64,000 nucleotides of DNA from Thalassolituus sp. UBA674 (GCA_002298335.1 DBNK01000028.1:43083-107082); one strand, 5' to 3'. Shown: positions 44,776-54,320, counted from the first letter of the stretch. Made by a program: numbers and translations. The notes: a model not told the origin generated them from the sequence alone.

Positions 44776-45012
44776 ATGGATTCTCTTGCTGCCGTTGTCC
44801 AGTATCCACTAGCCTGCCCTCACTGTAAGTCTTATACCTCAACTCAGGCCTCCAGTTTGCTGAGCGATGGCAGGTTCAGTTGTCGTGTGTGCCAGAAAAC
44901 CAATAAACTGTCAGGGCCACAACTGGAAGCCGTAGAGAAAACTCTGCGTCATATGAGCGGCTGCGGACTGCGCAGGACCTGCGAGACGGCAGAAGCCGAT
45001 CAGGAAGAATAA
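44776..45012 (+). CDS. Small zinc-ribbon protein of unknown function
   Basis: A 78-residue protein with CPHC and CRVC pairs 20 residues apart, a treble-clef or zinc-ribbon layout, plus a Cys-containing tail. No specific family is recognised. The frame is open 15 codons further upstream, but the ATG at 44776 gives a sensible N-terminus. No strong Shine-Dalgarno is visible, so translation is probable but not certain. Confidence 0.6.
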   Translation: MDSLAAVVQYPLACPHCKSYTSTQASSLLSDGRFSCRVCQKTNKLSGPQLEAVEKTLRHMSGCGLRRTCETAEADQEE

Positions 45013-45040
45013 ACCGGCTCGCACAATTTTTTTGCGGAGC

Positions 45041-45073
45041 ATAAAAAAACGCCGGACTTGCCGGCGTTTTTTA
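45041..45073. terminator. Bidirectional terminator
   Basis: A perfect 10-bp core stem (45046-45055 with 45061-45070) with A-rich left and T-rich right flanks, so it has a T-run on either strand. It serves the zinc-ribbon gene and the FKBP gene. Confidence 0.88.
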
Positions 45074-45090
45074 TGTCTGCAGATATTGGA

Positions 45091-45783
45091 TTACTTATCC
45101 AGAATATCCAGCAGTTCAACTTCAAATATCAGCGCGGAGTTCGCCGGAATTTTCGGGCTCGGGCTACGTGCACCGTAGGCCAGTTCAGCCGGGATATAGA
45201 GCTTCCATTTTTCGCCGACTTTCATCATCTGCAGCGCTTCAACCCAGCCACGGATCACACCGTTAACCGGGAATTCAGCAGGCTGACCACGCTCCACAGA
45301 ACTGTCGAACACTTCACCAGTGATCAGAGTGCCATGGTAATGAACACGGACTTTATCAGTCGCCGCCGGTGATTCACCCTCTTCCACAGAAGTGATGACT
45401 TCATACTGCAGACCGGAAGGTGTTACGGTCACACCGTCCTTCTTGGCGTTTTCTGCCAGAAATGCTTCGCTGGCCTTGGCTGCTTCATCCGCCAGAGCTG
45501 CCTGTTTGGCTTCCGCGCGCTCCTGCAGGCCACGGAATGCTTCCTGAATCTCTTCCATGGACAGCTTAGGTTCATTGTCAGCCATCGCATCAACAATACC
45601 TGCATAGATGGCATCAGCGTCCATCTTCACATCTTCATTGCCCAGTTCACGGCCGATGTTCAGACCAATACCATAACTGGCCTTTTTCTCTACAGTATCT
45701 AATTTCACGTCTTTATCCTGATTACATCCGGCAAGCAGCAGTGCGCTCAGCGCAATAGCCGGAAAAAAAACTTTATTTTTCAT
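45091..45783 (-). CDS. FKBP-type peptidyl-prolyl isomerase lipoprotein (FkpA/Mip-like)
   Basis: A 230-residue protein with a lipoprotein signal (lipobox LLAGC, Cys at residue 20). An alpha-helical FKBP_N dimerisation domain follows (KKASYGIGLNIGREL ... RAEAKQAALADEAAKASEAFL), then a C-terminal FKBP domain from about residue 118 (VRVHYHGTLITGEVFDSSVERGQPAEF, GWVEALQMMKVGEKWKLYIP, LAYG). It should fold or chaperone envelope proteins in the periplasm. Whether it corresponds to FkpA or FklB is not decided. Confidence 0.92.
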   Translation of the reverse strand: MKNKVFFPAIALSALLLAGCNQDKDVKLDTVEKKASYGIGLNIGRELGNEDVKMDADAIYAGIVDAMADNEPKLSMEEIQEAFRGLQERAEAKQAALADEAAKASEAFLAENAKKDGVTVTPSGLQYEVITSVEEGESPAATDKVRVHYHGTLITGEVFDSSVERGQPAEFPVNGVIRGWVEALQMMKVGEKWKLYIPAELAYGARSPSPKIPANSALIFEVELLDILDK

Positions 45784-45927
45784 ATGTGTTCCTGGTTATT
45801 CCGGCAGGCGACAGCCTCACCGGGATCGTTTACCTGACTGTGGACTGAGAAGCTGCGTGACACACTCCGGGCACTGAACAGGTTCAGAGTCCGGGCAGAG
45901 CAGAATCAGTGATCCCTAGGGCCACGA

Positions 45928-46143
45928 TCAGCAGACATAGTTCCCCTGGCCTGCCCTGCGGTCACACTCCCGGCGGATATTCTGGCACACCTGAATTTCA
46001 GCGGGAGACAGCGAACTGGCCATCTGGCATTCATAATTCCGTTTACGGAGTTCTTTATCCGTCGCCAGTTGCAGACCTGATTTCTGCATACCACAGGCTG
46101 AGAGAACGACAATCAGCACGAACAGAAGTCTGCGCAAACCCAT
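45928..46143 (-). CDS. Small Cys-containing lipoprotein
   Basis: A 71-residue predicted lipoprotein with signal MGLRRLLFVLIVV and lipobox LSAC. The mature part has several Cys (YEC, QVCQ, REC, YVC) that could pair in the periplasm. No family is recognised. GAGGGG directly before the ATG at 46143 supports this start over the longer frame beginning at 46233. Confidence 0.65.
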   Translation of the reverse strand: MGLRRLLFVLIVVLSACGMQKSGLQLATDKELRKRNYECQMASSLSPAEIQVCQNIRRECDRRAGQGNYVC

Positions 46144-46278
46144 CCCCTCACCTGCAGATAACGCACGCAGAAGGTTGTCACAGCACAGGCATTTTGTCCA
46201 CCAGACCGGGGGAGTCCGGTTTAATGTGTCCAACGGGCAACAGCTGGTTATAATCAGACCTTAGACTGAGGAGGTAAT

Positions 46279-47100
46279 ATGTTGCGCGTTGTTGTTTTCG
46301 GAATTCTCTCTGTTCTGCTGCTCACCGCCTGTGGCCCGTCACCGGAAGCCCTGCGCCGTCAGCAGATGCTGGAAGCCCAGCGGGCTGAAGCCGCCCGCCT
46401 GGAGGCAGAGCGCAAAGCCCGCGAACGGGATCAGCTGATCAGCAGCCGGATGAAAGAAGCGCATCAGACCTGGAAAGCGGCTCAATATACCGGTGACGAT
46501 TCCCTGTCTGCCCTGTTCCGCCAGTCCGGTTTTGATTACGGCAAAGTGTATTACTTCAACATTCCTGTCCAGGCTCAGGAATATAATTACGCAGAAGGTA
46601 AGCAGAGTTTTCTGGTCACCGATCTGCGCAACCTGAATGACAGTCAGATTTACAGCGCGCTCTTCCCGGACGTTTCAGCCGCGTATCAGCCGGGCCAGAA
46701 AGCGCGCTCCGTGCTTGAACTGATTCTCAAGCGCGAAGAGTACACCAACAACCTGGAACAGCAGGTTGAGCGTCCACGCGGTCAGCGTTGGGTAGCAGCG
46801 GTGGAAGATTTCAAATCCGTCAATACTCTGCATCCGCTGCAGATTGACTGGAGGTGGGAACCCGGCCTGTTTGAAGACATCAGCTGGATCGTGAATCCGG
46901 AGCGCGCTTATGAGTTTACCCGCAGTCGCAGCATGTTCCTTCAGGTCGGTTTGCGTTTCTGTCCGTTGGACCGCTGCCGTACGGAATACGAATACCGCCA
47001 GCATCCGGTCGACGCAATACGCGCTGAAGTGATCAGTATGGTACTGGGGAATAGCCAGAGCGGGGAAATTCTCGCGGAATTTGTGCGGGACAAGCCCTGA
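46279..47100 (+). CDS. Lipoprotein of unknown function with N-terminal coiled coil
   Basis: A 273-residue lipoprotein: signal peptide MLRVVVFGILSV, lipobox LLTAC, and then a charged Ala/Glu/Arg-rich helix (about residues 25-70), likely a coiled coil. A globular region follows with no recognised domain. GAGGAGG-type Shine-Dalgarno precedes the ATG. It is divergent from the small lipoprotein gene. Confidence 0.75.
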   Translation: MLRVVVFGILSVLLLTACGPSPEALRRQQMLEAQRAEAARLEAERKARERDQLISSRMKEAHQTWKAAQYTGDDSLSALFRQSGFDYGKVYYFNIPVQAQEYNYAEGKQSFLVTDLRNLNDSQIYSALFPDVSAAYQPGQKARSVLELILKREEYTNNLEQQVERPRGQRWVAAVEDFKSVNTLHPLQIDWRWEPGLFEDISWIVNPERAYEFTRSRSMFLQVGLRFCPLDRCRTEYEYRQHPVDAIRAEVISMVLGNSQSGEILAEFVRDKP

Positions 47101-47163
47101 GCAGTCAATGAATATGGATGAGTTTTTCCGGGCCCGGAAAAACCCATCCGAACAAAAGACGGA

Positions 47164-47922
47164 TCAGAATCCGAACGCGAGCGACGCGCCGTAATACATG
47201 CCCGACACTTCAAAGTCCGTCGCAATGTCAGTGGTGTCGTCGTTGGTCTCGACTTTCATAGAGCGGTAGCCCGCTTCAATACCAAGATCAATCACCGGCA
47301 CCGGCAGATCATAACCCACACCGTATACCCAGTCAGACAGGGAATTACCATCATAGCCGATGTAATTCACTTCCACCTGGCCGTAGATTCCGAACGGCGT
47401 CTCTACCTGGACTTCAGCAAAGCCCATTGGCAATGTGAAATCCAGCGGTACATCAGCCACTTCACTGGTGGTTTCATCTTTCACATAAATCTGACCATCA
47501 AAGGTACGGCCGGTCAGACCGAAATTGAAATCAAAAAACGGTACGGGAATTGGCAGGCCCCAGTAGAGGGTCAGGTCCGTGTGGCTGATATCCATTTTGC
47601 TGGAAACATCACCGGTAAAGGTCTGATCATCAAATTCGGTGACGACAAAGCCATTCCCCGTCATATCCAGACTGGTCTGACGCACACGGATATTCGGCAG
47701 TACCGGCACCGGGTGTTCAAAGAACAGGGTAATCTGATTACCGTTTTCTGAGTCCATACCCAGACCATTCTGTTCGCCATCCACACTGATACCATCGTCC
47801 ACCTGACCTGTGGGTTCAGCACCCCAGACACTGGCTTTGGCACCCACAGTAAAAAGAAGATCGGCATGCGATGCCATCGGGAGAAGTGCCAGCACAGACG
47901 CGGCAAGTACGGTTTTTTTCAT
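47164..47922 (-). CDS. Outer-membrane beta-barrel protein (TIGR04219-like)
   Basis: A 252-residue protein with signal peptide MKKTVLAASVLALLPMASHA. Alternating amphipathic strands and a C-terminal aromatic ending (YYGASLAFGF) are typical of outer-membrane barrels. It resembles an uncharacterised TIGR04219 barrel family by general pattern; that assignment is from memory. No transported substrate can be named. AAGGAAG precedes the ATG at 47922, favouring it over a longer frame. Confidence 0.75.
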   Translation of the reverse strand: MKKTVLAASVLALLPMASHADLLFTVGAKASVWGAEPTGQVDDGISVDGEQNGLGMDSENGNQITLFFEHPVPVLPNIRVRQTSLDMTGNGFVVTEFDDQTFTGDVSSKMDISHTDLTLYWGLPIPVPFFDFNFGLTGRTFDGQIYVKDETTSEVADVPLDFTLPMGFAEVQVETPFGIYGQVEVNYIGYDGNSLSDWVYGVGYDLPVPVIDLGIEAGYRSMKVETNDDTTDIATDFEVSGMYYGASLAFGF

Positions 47923-48175
47923 GAGCAGCTTCCTTATGAGATAAACCAGTCCGGGTCTGTCAGCAGAGCGCCGGGGTTGGTGCCCGGACACGCCCTTCAG
48001 TTATCACCTTCAGGTACGCAGATGCAGGCGCCCTTAGTGTGCCCACTCAGGAATTAAATGCCAACCTCCTTTTCGGAGTCTTTAGGCGACAGGAAGCTGA
48101 AGCAGATTGTGGTGAGAGAGGGATGACGCAGGAAATATTTCCCGGACCGGTGAATCCGGCCCGGAAGACAGGTTC

Positions 48176-48886
48176 TCAGATATCCATGCCCAGACGGCGT
48201 GCGGCTTCTTCGTAGCCTTCAACCACACCACCCAGTCCCTGACGGAAACGGTCTTTATCCATTTTCTCGCGGGTGTTTTTATCCCACAGGCGGCAACCAT
48301 CGGGAGAGAATTCATCACCCAGTGTTACTTCACCATTGAAAACACCGAACTCGAGTTTGTAATCCACCAGCAGCATGTCGCCATCAAGGAACATCTGCTT
48401 GAGAATTTCATTCACTTTGAACGTGAGTTCTTTCATACGCGCGATCTGAGCTTCGCTCGCCCAGCCAAAGGTAGCCGCATGGGACTCATTCACCATAGGG
48501 TCGCCCAGTGCGTCATTTTTCAGAAAGAGTTCAAAGGTTGGCGGATTCAGCTCTTTGCCCTCTTCCACGCCCAGACGGCGGACCAGACTGCCAGCAGCGA
48601 GGTTACGCACCACACATTCCAGCGGAATCATATCCAGTTTTTTGACCAGAGCCTCATTATCAGACAGCAGTTTTTCAAAGTGTGTCGGAATTCCCGCGTC
48701 ACTCAGTTTCTGCATGATGAAGGCATTGAATAAATTGTTGATCCGGCCTTTACGGTCCAGCTGCTCTACTTTTTTGCCATCGAAGGCAGACGTGTCATTG
48801 CGGAATTCAAGCACCATGTAATCAGGGTCATCCGTGGTGTACACAGATTTGGCTTTACCTGAATAAAGCAGTTCACGCTTTTCCAT
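48176..48886 (-). CDS. purC: Phosphoribosylaminoimidazole-succinocarboxamide synthase
   Basis: A 236-residue SAICAR synthetase of de novo purine synthesis, joining CAIR and aspartate with ATP. Signatures: LLYSGKAKSVYTTDD near the N-terminus, IPLECVVRNLAAGSL, and LVDYKLEFG with LGDEFSPDGCRLWD. The length is within one residue of E. coli PurC. The frame is open upstream to 48955, but MEKRELLYSGKAK matches the family N-terminus. It is last in dapA-bamC-MBL-purC, a conserved order in Pseudomonas-like bacteria. Confidence 0.97.
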   Translation of the reverse strand: MEKRELLYSGKAKSVYTTDDPDYMVLEFRNDTSAFDGKKVEQLDRKGRINNLFNAFIMQKLSDAGIPTHFEKLLSDNEALVKKLDMIPLECVVRNLAAGSLVRRLGVEEGKELNPPTFELFLKNDALGDPMVNESHAATFGWASEAQIARMKELTFKVNEILKQMFLDGDMLLVDYKLEFGVFNGEVTLGDEFSPDGCRLWDKNTREKMDKDRFRQGLGGVVEGYEEAARRLGMDI

Positions 48887-48908
48887 ATTGTTCTCCGGAG
48901 TCACAAAT

Positions 48909-49691
48909 TCACTGCGTAACAGATGCCACCTGCACCTGATACCAGTCTGATACAAGGTCCTGCTCCAGCAGGATAACGTCTTCCGGCTGGCACTGCAGAG
49001 CGCCGCTGAGCGCCTGAGCTACCAGATCCGGATGGTTGTTCTTTTCGCTGATATGACCCACCGTTACCCGGCTGAGTCCGGGCCAGCTGACCCGGCGGAT
49101 GAAATCCGCACACTGTTCATTACTCAGATGCCCGTAATCTCCGGCCACCCGTACCTTGAGGCTGGGCGGATACGGACCATTCTGCAGCATCACCGGATCA
49201 TGGTTGGCTTCCACCTGCAGGGCATGGCAGCCACGGTAGGCATCCACCAGATGCGGGGTCAGTGAGCCAAGGTCCGACAGTATACCAAGCTTATGGCCGT
49301 CATCACTCTCTATCACAAACTGCAAAGGCTCATGAGCGTCGTGAGGCACCACCACCGGCAAGACCTTCATCGAACCGATCTTCACGGTTTCACACGAGCG
49401 GATACAGCGCCACAACGGATGTTCCAGACAATCCATTTTGCGGGCAGTACCGAAGGAAGTGTAAAACGGAATCTGCAGGTGATCACAGACGGTCAGGATA
49501 CCTTTGGCATGGTCGGCGTGCTCATGCGTGACCAGCACGCCCTGCAGCCAGCCCGGCGAAGCGCCCGCCTGCTCCAGTCTCTGCAACAGGGTCCGGCGTG
49601 AGAATCCACAGTCGATCAGCAGGGCCGACGACCGGTATTCCACCAGGGTCGCATTTCCCCGGCTGCCGCTGCCGAGAGACAGGTACCTCAC
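48909..49691 (-). CDS. MBL-fold metallo-hydrolase (YycJ/WalJ-like)
   Basis: A 260-residue metallo-beta-lactamase-fold protein. The metal motif THEHADHAKGI (HxHxDH) is near residue 55; further ligands are expected in VVPHDAHEP, LGILSDLGSL and the late VTVGHISEKNNHP. Family members are thought to be 5'-3' nucleases; function here is inferred. The start is a GTG (49689-49691) overlapping the bamC stop by 4 nt. Confidence 0.88.
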   Translation of the reverse strand: MRYLSLGSGSRGNATLVEYRSSALLIDCGFSRRTLLQRLEQAGASPGWLQGVLVTHEHADHAKGILTVCDHLQIPFYTSFGTARKMDCLEHPLWRCIRSCETVKIGSMKVLPVVVPHDAHEPLQFVIESDDGHKLGILSDLGSLTPHLVDAYRGCHALQVEANHDPVMLQNGPYPPSLKVRVAGDYGHLSNEQCADFIRRVSWPGLSRVTVGHISEKNNHPDLVAQALSGALQCQPEDVILLEQDLVSDWYQVQVASVTQ

Positions 49692-50332
49692 TTGCTCAGC
49701 TGTTGCTTCAGTTCAGTCAGAACCCGGTGAGTCAGATCTTCGTCTGCCAGAGTTTCAGGATCATTCAGCAGAGACAGATACACACCATCACCGGCCCGGT
49801 TCATTTTCAGCAGGAAAGTAGCAACCGGCGCAGGTGGCTCTGACCAGAGTTTTTTCCACCAGCTGCGGGTATCTTCCTGAGCTTCCGGGTTTGGCAGATC
49901 AACATAATACGTGCCGATACTGCGGTTAAGATCCGACAGGGTGATATCCGAAGCGCCCAGAGCTTCGGTCACACGCGCCCAGGACACAGCAAATGGCGTA
50001 CTCAGACGCAGAATTTCAGTGCCGGAGCCATCGCGTTCAATACGCGGATTAGTATCGTAGCTCTGGAATTCACTGAGACTGGTGACGCGTTCATCATCAT
50101 CCAGATTCTCTGGCAGGCGGTCCGGCGTCGGTGCAATGAATTTCTCCGGTAACGGATCATTGGACACCGCCGCAGGCACCGGATAACGGTCTTCCGTATC
50201 CAGAGCCACCCCCGCTGGCAGGCGGGTCGGGGAAGACTCGCCGGTTTCCAGATATTTCAGGGATTCATTCGGAAAGAGGTAGCTGCAGCCGCTCAGCGTC
50301 AGCAGAAGGAATGGCAGAAAAAATCGCATCAT
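49688..50332 (-). CDS. bamC: Outer-membrane assembly lipoprotein BamC
   Basis: A 214-residue lipoprotein (lipobox LSGC) with an unstructured N-terminal segment like the one by which BamC contacts BamD, then one helix-grip domain (FAVSWARVTEALGASDITLSDLNRSIGTYYVDL). E. coli BamC has two such domains; this shorter form is seen in other gammaproteobacteria. It is part of the BAM machine that inserts outer-membrane barrels. It starts 6 nt after dapA, in the conserved dapA-bamC order. Confidence 0.87.
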   Translation of the reverse strand: MMRFFLPFLLLTLSGCSYLFPNESLKYLETGESSPTRLPAGVALDTEDRYPVPAAVSNDPLPEKFIAPTPDRLPENLDDDERVTSLSEFQSYDTNPRIERDGSGTEILRLSTPFAVSWARVTEALGASDITLSDLNRSIGTYYVDLPNPEAQEDTRSWWKKLWSEPPAPVATFLLKMNRAGDGVYLSLLNDPETLADEDLTHRVLTELKQQLSK

Positions 50333-50338
50333 GTACCG

Positions 50339-51214
50339 TCAGATCAGTTCCAGGCTGGCCAGGGCCAGCTCGACTTTTGGCTGGAATCGGGTGTCCAGCT
50401 CAACCAGGGGCAGACGGATGCCTTCTTGGCAAAGACCCATCCGCTTCAGTGCCCATTTAACCGGCACCGGGTTCGCTTCCACGAACATGGCGTTGTGCAG
50501 CGCCATCAGGCGCTCATTCAGCGCCGCCGCTTCGGCTGCCTTGCCGTCCAGTGCCAGCATACAGAGCTCGTGCATGAGTGCCGGGGCAACGTTGGCCGTT
50601 ACGGAGATATTGCCTTTGCCACCAGCAGCGATCAGCTCCCACGCTGTGGCATCATCACCGGAGTACACCGCCATACGGTCACCAACCAGCTCGATCAGCT
50701 GGCGCCCACGGGCCAGGTCGCCGGTGGCGTCTTTGATCGCCGTAATCTGAGGTACATCCGCCAGCGCCGCAACCGTCTCCGGCAGCATGTCTACAGCGGT
50801 ACGGCCGGGAACATTATAAAGCCACTGCGGGATATCCACGGCAGCAGCAATCGCCTCATAGTGACGGATCAGGCCACGCTGTGGTGGTTTGTTGTAATAC
50901 GGCGTCACCAGCAGGCAGGCATCAGCGCCCACCCGTTTGGCTTCGGCCGTCAGCTCAATCGCTTCGGAGGTATTGTTCGCACCGGTACCGGCAATAATGG
51001 GACGACGGCCCGCCGCGGTCTTCACCACACGCTCAACAGTGGCAATGTGTTCTTCCGGGTTCAGAGTAGCGGATTCGCCGGTGGTTCCCACCGCCACAAT
51101 GGCATCGGTACCTTTGCTGATGTGGAACTCAACCAGCTGATCGAGGGCTTCCCAGTCGATACTGCCGTCCGGGTGCATGGGCGTAATCAGAGCAACAATG
51201 CTACCGGTAATCAT
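50339..51214 (-). CDS. dapA: 4-hydroxy-tetrahydrodipicolinate synthase
   Basis: A 291-residue class I aldolase of lysine and diaminopimelate synthesis that condenses pyruvate and aspartate semialdehyde. N-terminal IVALITPMHPDGSIDWEAL, GTTGESATLNPEEH, the catalytic Tyr in LLVTPYYNKPPQRGL and the Schiff-base Lys in ITAIKDATGDLAR are all present. GGAGAT precedes the ATG. Confidence 0.97.
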   Translation of the reverse strand: MITGSIVALITPMHPDGSIDWEALDQLVEFHISKGTDAIVAVGTTGESATLNPEEHIATVERVVKTAAGRRPIIAGTGANNTSEAIELTAEAKRVGADACLLVTPYYNKPPQRGLIRHYEAIAAAVDIPQWLYNVPGRTAVDMLPETVAALADVPQITAIKDATGDLARGRQLIELVGDRMAVYSGDDATAWELIAAGGKGNISVTANVAPALMHELCMLALDGKAAEAAALNERLMALHNAMFVEANPVPVKWALKRMGLCQEGIRLPLVELDTRFQPKVELALASLELI

Positions 51215-51343
51215 TCAGGTGTATCTCCGAGTATCTTGAGGTGCAGCATCCGGCCTGAGCGGCCGGAATACGCAGAAAAACATCACCCGGCTGCGGGCAA
51301 TTCAGGAATGCGAAGTCTACTGACGGGGCCGGACGCTGACAAG

Positions 51344-52411
51344 TCAATCTTCCTCCCCGGCAGCGTGAGACACAGGCCAGGCTGTGACCACAGCTTTGAA
51401 CAGGGTTGCCAGGGGAATGGCAAAGAAAACACCCCAGAAGCCCCATAGCCCGCCAAATACCAGCACCGCGAAAATAATCGCCACCGGATGCAGGTTAACC
51501 ACTTCTGAAAACAGCAGGGGGACCAGCACGTTACCATCCAGCGCCTGTATGATCAGGTACGCCAGCATGAGCCACATAAAGATGTCACTCCAGCCCCACT
51601 GCATGTAGCCGACGAGAGCGATGGGCACGGTTACCACCGTCGCGCCGATGTAGGGGATGAGCACGGAAATCCCGACCAGCAACGCCAGCAGTGCCGCATA
51701 GTTCAACCCGAAAATGACGAAGGTGATGTAGGAGATACCGCCGACGATCACAATCTCCACGGATTTACCGCGGATATAGTTGGCAATCTGCAGATCCATT
51801 TCTGTCCAGACGTTATTCAGCAGGTAACGCTTACGCGGCAGAAAATCAGTCAGCCATTTGATGATCTGGTGAGAATCCTTCAGAAAGAAGAACACCAGAA
51901 TCGGCACCAGCACACAGTAAATCAGCACAGTGACCACACCGGTGATGCCGGAAACCGAGGACGTCAGCACCAGCTGCCCGAGAGACGTGACCTCTTCACG
52001 GATCTGCTTGCTCCACTCCACGGCCTGTTCCATCGACACCAGATCCGGGTAGCGTTCCGGCAGCAGCATCAGCAGGTCCTGCCCGTCCTGCGCCATGCGC
52101 GGGACTTCATAGACAAATTCGACCAGCTGCTTCCAGGTTGCCGGCAGAACCACCAGCAGAAAGGCCAGCATGATGGCCATAAACAGCAGAAAAACCACCG
52201 TGGTCGCCGTCAGATGACTCACGCCACGCTTCTTGAACGCATTGACCACGCCCTGCAGCAGATAAGACACCACCACAGCCACCAGAAACGGCGCCAGGAC
52301 CTGGCCCATAAAAAGAACCAGCAACAGCAGGCCGCTGAGCAGAAGAAGCAGAATCAGCGCTTCTTCATCGGAGAAATAACGGTCTATCCAGCGACGGAAG
52401 ACGTCGTACAT
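51344..52411 (-). CDS. AI-2E family transporter / PerM-like permease
   Basis: A 355-residue inner-membrane protein with about seven hydrophobic segments, the UPF0118/AI-2E transporter family. Characteristic are the central PILVFFFLKDSHQIIKWLTDFLP and the C-terminal NVLVPLLFSEVVNLHPVAIIFAVLVFGGLWGFWGVFFAIPLA. Members are assigned varied roles (AI-2 export, Na+/H+ antiport); none can be chosen. It lies 3 nt after the TusA-like gene and 129 bp before dapA. Confidence 0.88.
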   Translation of the reverse strand: MYDVFRRWIDRYFSDEEALILLLLLSGLLLLVLFMGQVLAPFLVAVVVSYLLQGVVNAFKKRGVSHLTATTVVFLLFMAIMLAFLLVVLPATWKQLVEFVYEVPRMAQDGQDLLMLLPERYPDLVSMEQAVEWSKQIREEVTSLGQLVLTSSVSGITGVVTVLIYCVLVPILVFFFLKDSHQIIKWLTDFLPRKRYLLNNVWTEMDLQIANYIRGKSVEIVIVGGISYITFVIFGLNYAALLALLVGISVLIPYIGATVVTVPIALVGYMQWGWSDIFMWLMLAYLIIQALDGNVLVPLLFSEVVNLHPVAIIFAVLVFGGLWGFWGVFFAIPLATLFKAVVTAWPVSHAAGEED

Positions 52412-52414
52412 AAT

Positions 52415-52660
52415 TCAGTTTCCTCTGACGATCCAGAAATAAAACACACCCTCAGACTCGCAGGTGTCGAGAAGTTCATGCGGACTCATTTCCAGATAAC
52501 GCGGAATATCCCTGGAGCTGCCTGCATCCTTTGCCATGACTTTGAGTATATCGCCGGGATTGAGATTCTTCAGAGCCATCTTGGTTTTCAGCAGTGGCAT
52601 GGGACATTGCAGCTCGCAAACATCCAGCTCAGAAGAAATGTGCAGATCAGAATTAGACAC
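52415..52660 (-). CDS. TusA-family sulfur carrier protein
   Basis: An 81-residue protein of the TusA/SirA family, with the sulfur-carrying Cys in LQCPMPLLKTKMAL near residue 22. Members relay sulfur for tRNA thiolation or other uses. A GTG at 52660 with AAAGGT 8 nt upstream is chosen; a GTG at 52681 has no Shine-Dalgarno. It is probably co-transcribed with the permease downstream and divergent from bepA. Confidence 0.85.
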   Translation of the reverse strand: MSNSDLHISSELDVCELQCPMPLLKTKMALKNLNPGDILKVMAKDAGSSRDIPRYLEMSPHELLDTCESEGVFYFWIVRGN

Positions 52661-52786
52661 AACGCGGACCTTTTGCCACACTCAGATAAGGTGTGTCTGT
52701 CACTGTTGCCGGCGCACCTGAACCATTATGACTAACCGCCGGTCGAAGATACCCGCCCGATACCGATAAAAAGCAGGATTCTTGCG

Positions 52787-54220
52787 TTGAAAAAGCTGTT
52801 TGTTCTGATTCTGTTTGCACTGTCGTTTTCTGGAAAAGGATATTCTGAAACCGAGCTTCCGGCACTGGGTGATAGTACGTCCGGGCTCATATCCTTGCAA
52901 CAGGAACAGGAGCTTGGCAGTCTGTGGTTACGCCAGCTGCGCGCCAATCAGGCAACCATTGATGACCCTCTGCTGATCACCTGGTTTACCGACTCTATTT
53001 ACCAGCTGGTGCCCTTCTCCGAGCTCGCCGTGACCGACCTGCAACTGGTGGTGGTCGACAGCCCGCAGCTCAATGCTTTTGCCGTTCCCGGTGGCATTAT
53101 CGGTATCAATTACGGCCTGTTTCTCTACACCGCCGATGAGGACGAACTGGCCTCTGTGCTGTCACACGAACTTGTGCACCTGAGCCAGCGCCATTTTGCG
53201 CGTCAGGTCGAAGCGGCTCAGCGCCGCAACCCGATTGCGCTTGCCACCCTGCTGGCCAGTATCATCCTGATTGCCACCGACAACCCGGATGCCGGATTTG
53301 CCGGCCTGGTCAGCAGTCAGGCTGCCGCCATCCAGAGCCAGCTGGCCTACAGCCGGGATTTTGAACGCGAAGCCGACCGCCTGGGTATGAACATTCTGGT
53401 GCAGTCTGGCATGGATGCTCACGCCATGCCGGAAATGTTCAGCAGCATGATGGAGGCCAACCGCTACTCCAGCTCTGCCCTCGAATTTCTTATGACCCAC
53501 CCGCTGACCCCGTCACGGGTTTCCGATGCCGGTAACCGTGCAGAGCAGTATCCGATCCGTCCGCGCACACGCAGTTTCGAGTTTCTGGCGCTGAAGCTCG
53601 GCGCCGAGCGGCGCTATCAGCTGAAGGACAACAGTGCCGCCGAGTTCCGCCAGCGTCTGGAAAACGCCAGAGGTGTGGACCGGGATGCCCTGCTCTACCA
53701 GCTGGCCGACATAGCACTGGTTCAGCGCGAACCCCAGAAAGGAATGAACTACCTACAGCAGGTTTCCGCAGAATACCGGCAGCATCCGGCTATGGACGCC
53801 CTGCAGGCAAAACTTCTGGCGGCAGACAACCAGGTGGCGGATGCCACCTCCCTGCTGCGCCAGAAGCTGCTGATCCACCCCCAGGATCTGTCACTGCGCG
53901 AGACCCTGAGCCGCATACTGATCGATACAAACCGCCCGGCTGAAGCCATACCGCTGCTGAAAGATCTGACTGCAGATTACCCGCAGATGCCTTTCTCCTG
54001 GTCATTACTGAGCGAGGCAGCGAACGCCGCCGGGGATCAGGTACTTGCGTACAGGGCATTGGGTGAAAGTTATTATTTTTCCGGACGCCGTCAGGATGCG
54101 GTACAGCAGTTCCGCTCCGCCATCCGCGAAGCCGCACGCATCAAAGACTTTCAACGAGAGTCGGCCATCCGTGAACGTCTGCGCTATATCGAAGCAAGTG
54201 ACGACCGCTTACCGGGCTGA
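52787..54220 (+). CDS. bepA: Periplasmic M48 metalloprotease BepA-like, with TPR
   Basis: A 477-residue protein with a signal peptide (about residues 1-20), an M48 peptidase domain with zinc motif HELVH (residues 127-131) and likely third ligand Glu in FEREADRLG near residue 195, and a TPR-like C-terminal third. BepA degrades or matures stalled outer-membrane proteins such as LptD. The start is TTG (52787-52789) with AGGA upstream. The neighbourhood of envelope genes fits. Confidence 0.9.
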   Translation: MKKLFVLILFALSFSGKGYSETELPALGDSTSGLISLQQEQELGSLWLRQLRANQATIDDPLLITWFTDSIYQLVPFSELAVTDLQLVVVDSPQLNAFAVPGGIIGINYGLFLYTADEDELASVLSHELVHLSQRHFARQVEAAQRRNPIALATLLASIILIATDNPDAGFAGLVSSQAAAIQSQLAYSRDFEREADRLGMNILVQSGMDAHAMPEMFSSMMEANRYSSSALEFLMTHPLTPSRVSDAGNRAEQYPIRPRTRSFEFLALKLGAERRYQLKDNSAAEFRQRLENARGVDRDALLYQLADIALVQREPQKGMNYLQQVSAEYRQHPAMDALQAKLLAADNQVADATSLLRQKLLIHPQDLSLRETLSRILIDTNRPAEAIPLLKDLTADYPQMPFSWSLLSEAANAAGDQVLAYRALGESYYFSGRRQDAVQQFRSAIREAARIKDFQRESAIRERLRYIEASDDRLPG

Positions 54221-54277
54221 TCAGCCGCAGAAACGAAAAAGCGAAGAAAAATAGAAAATAATGAAAGACCCAGAGAC

Positions 54278-54302
54278 GAAAAGGGCCGGAAATTCCGGCC
54301 CT
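54278..54302 (-). terminator. Terminator after nadA
   Basis: A 9-bp stem (54282-54290 with 54294-54302), loop AATT, followed on the minus strand by TTTTCGTCTC. Confidence 0.7.
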
Positions 54303-54320
54303 GAACAGAGTCATTCCGTC

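Noticed and set aside
44537..44776. tRNA-Pro/tRNA-Asn as an attachment site
   Set aside because: No integrase, no direct repeat of the tRNA 3' end and ordinary genes on both sides.
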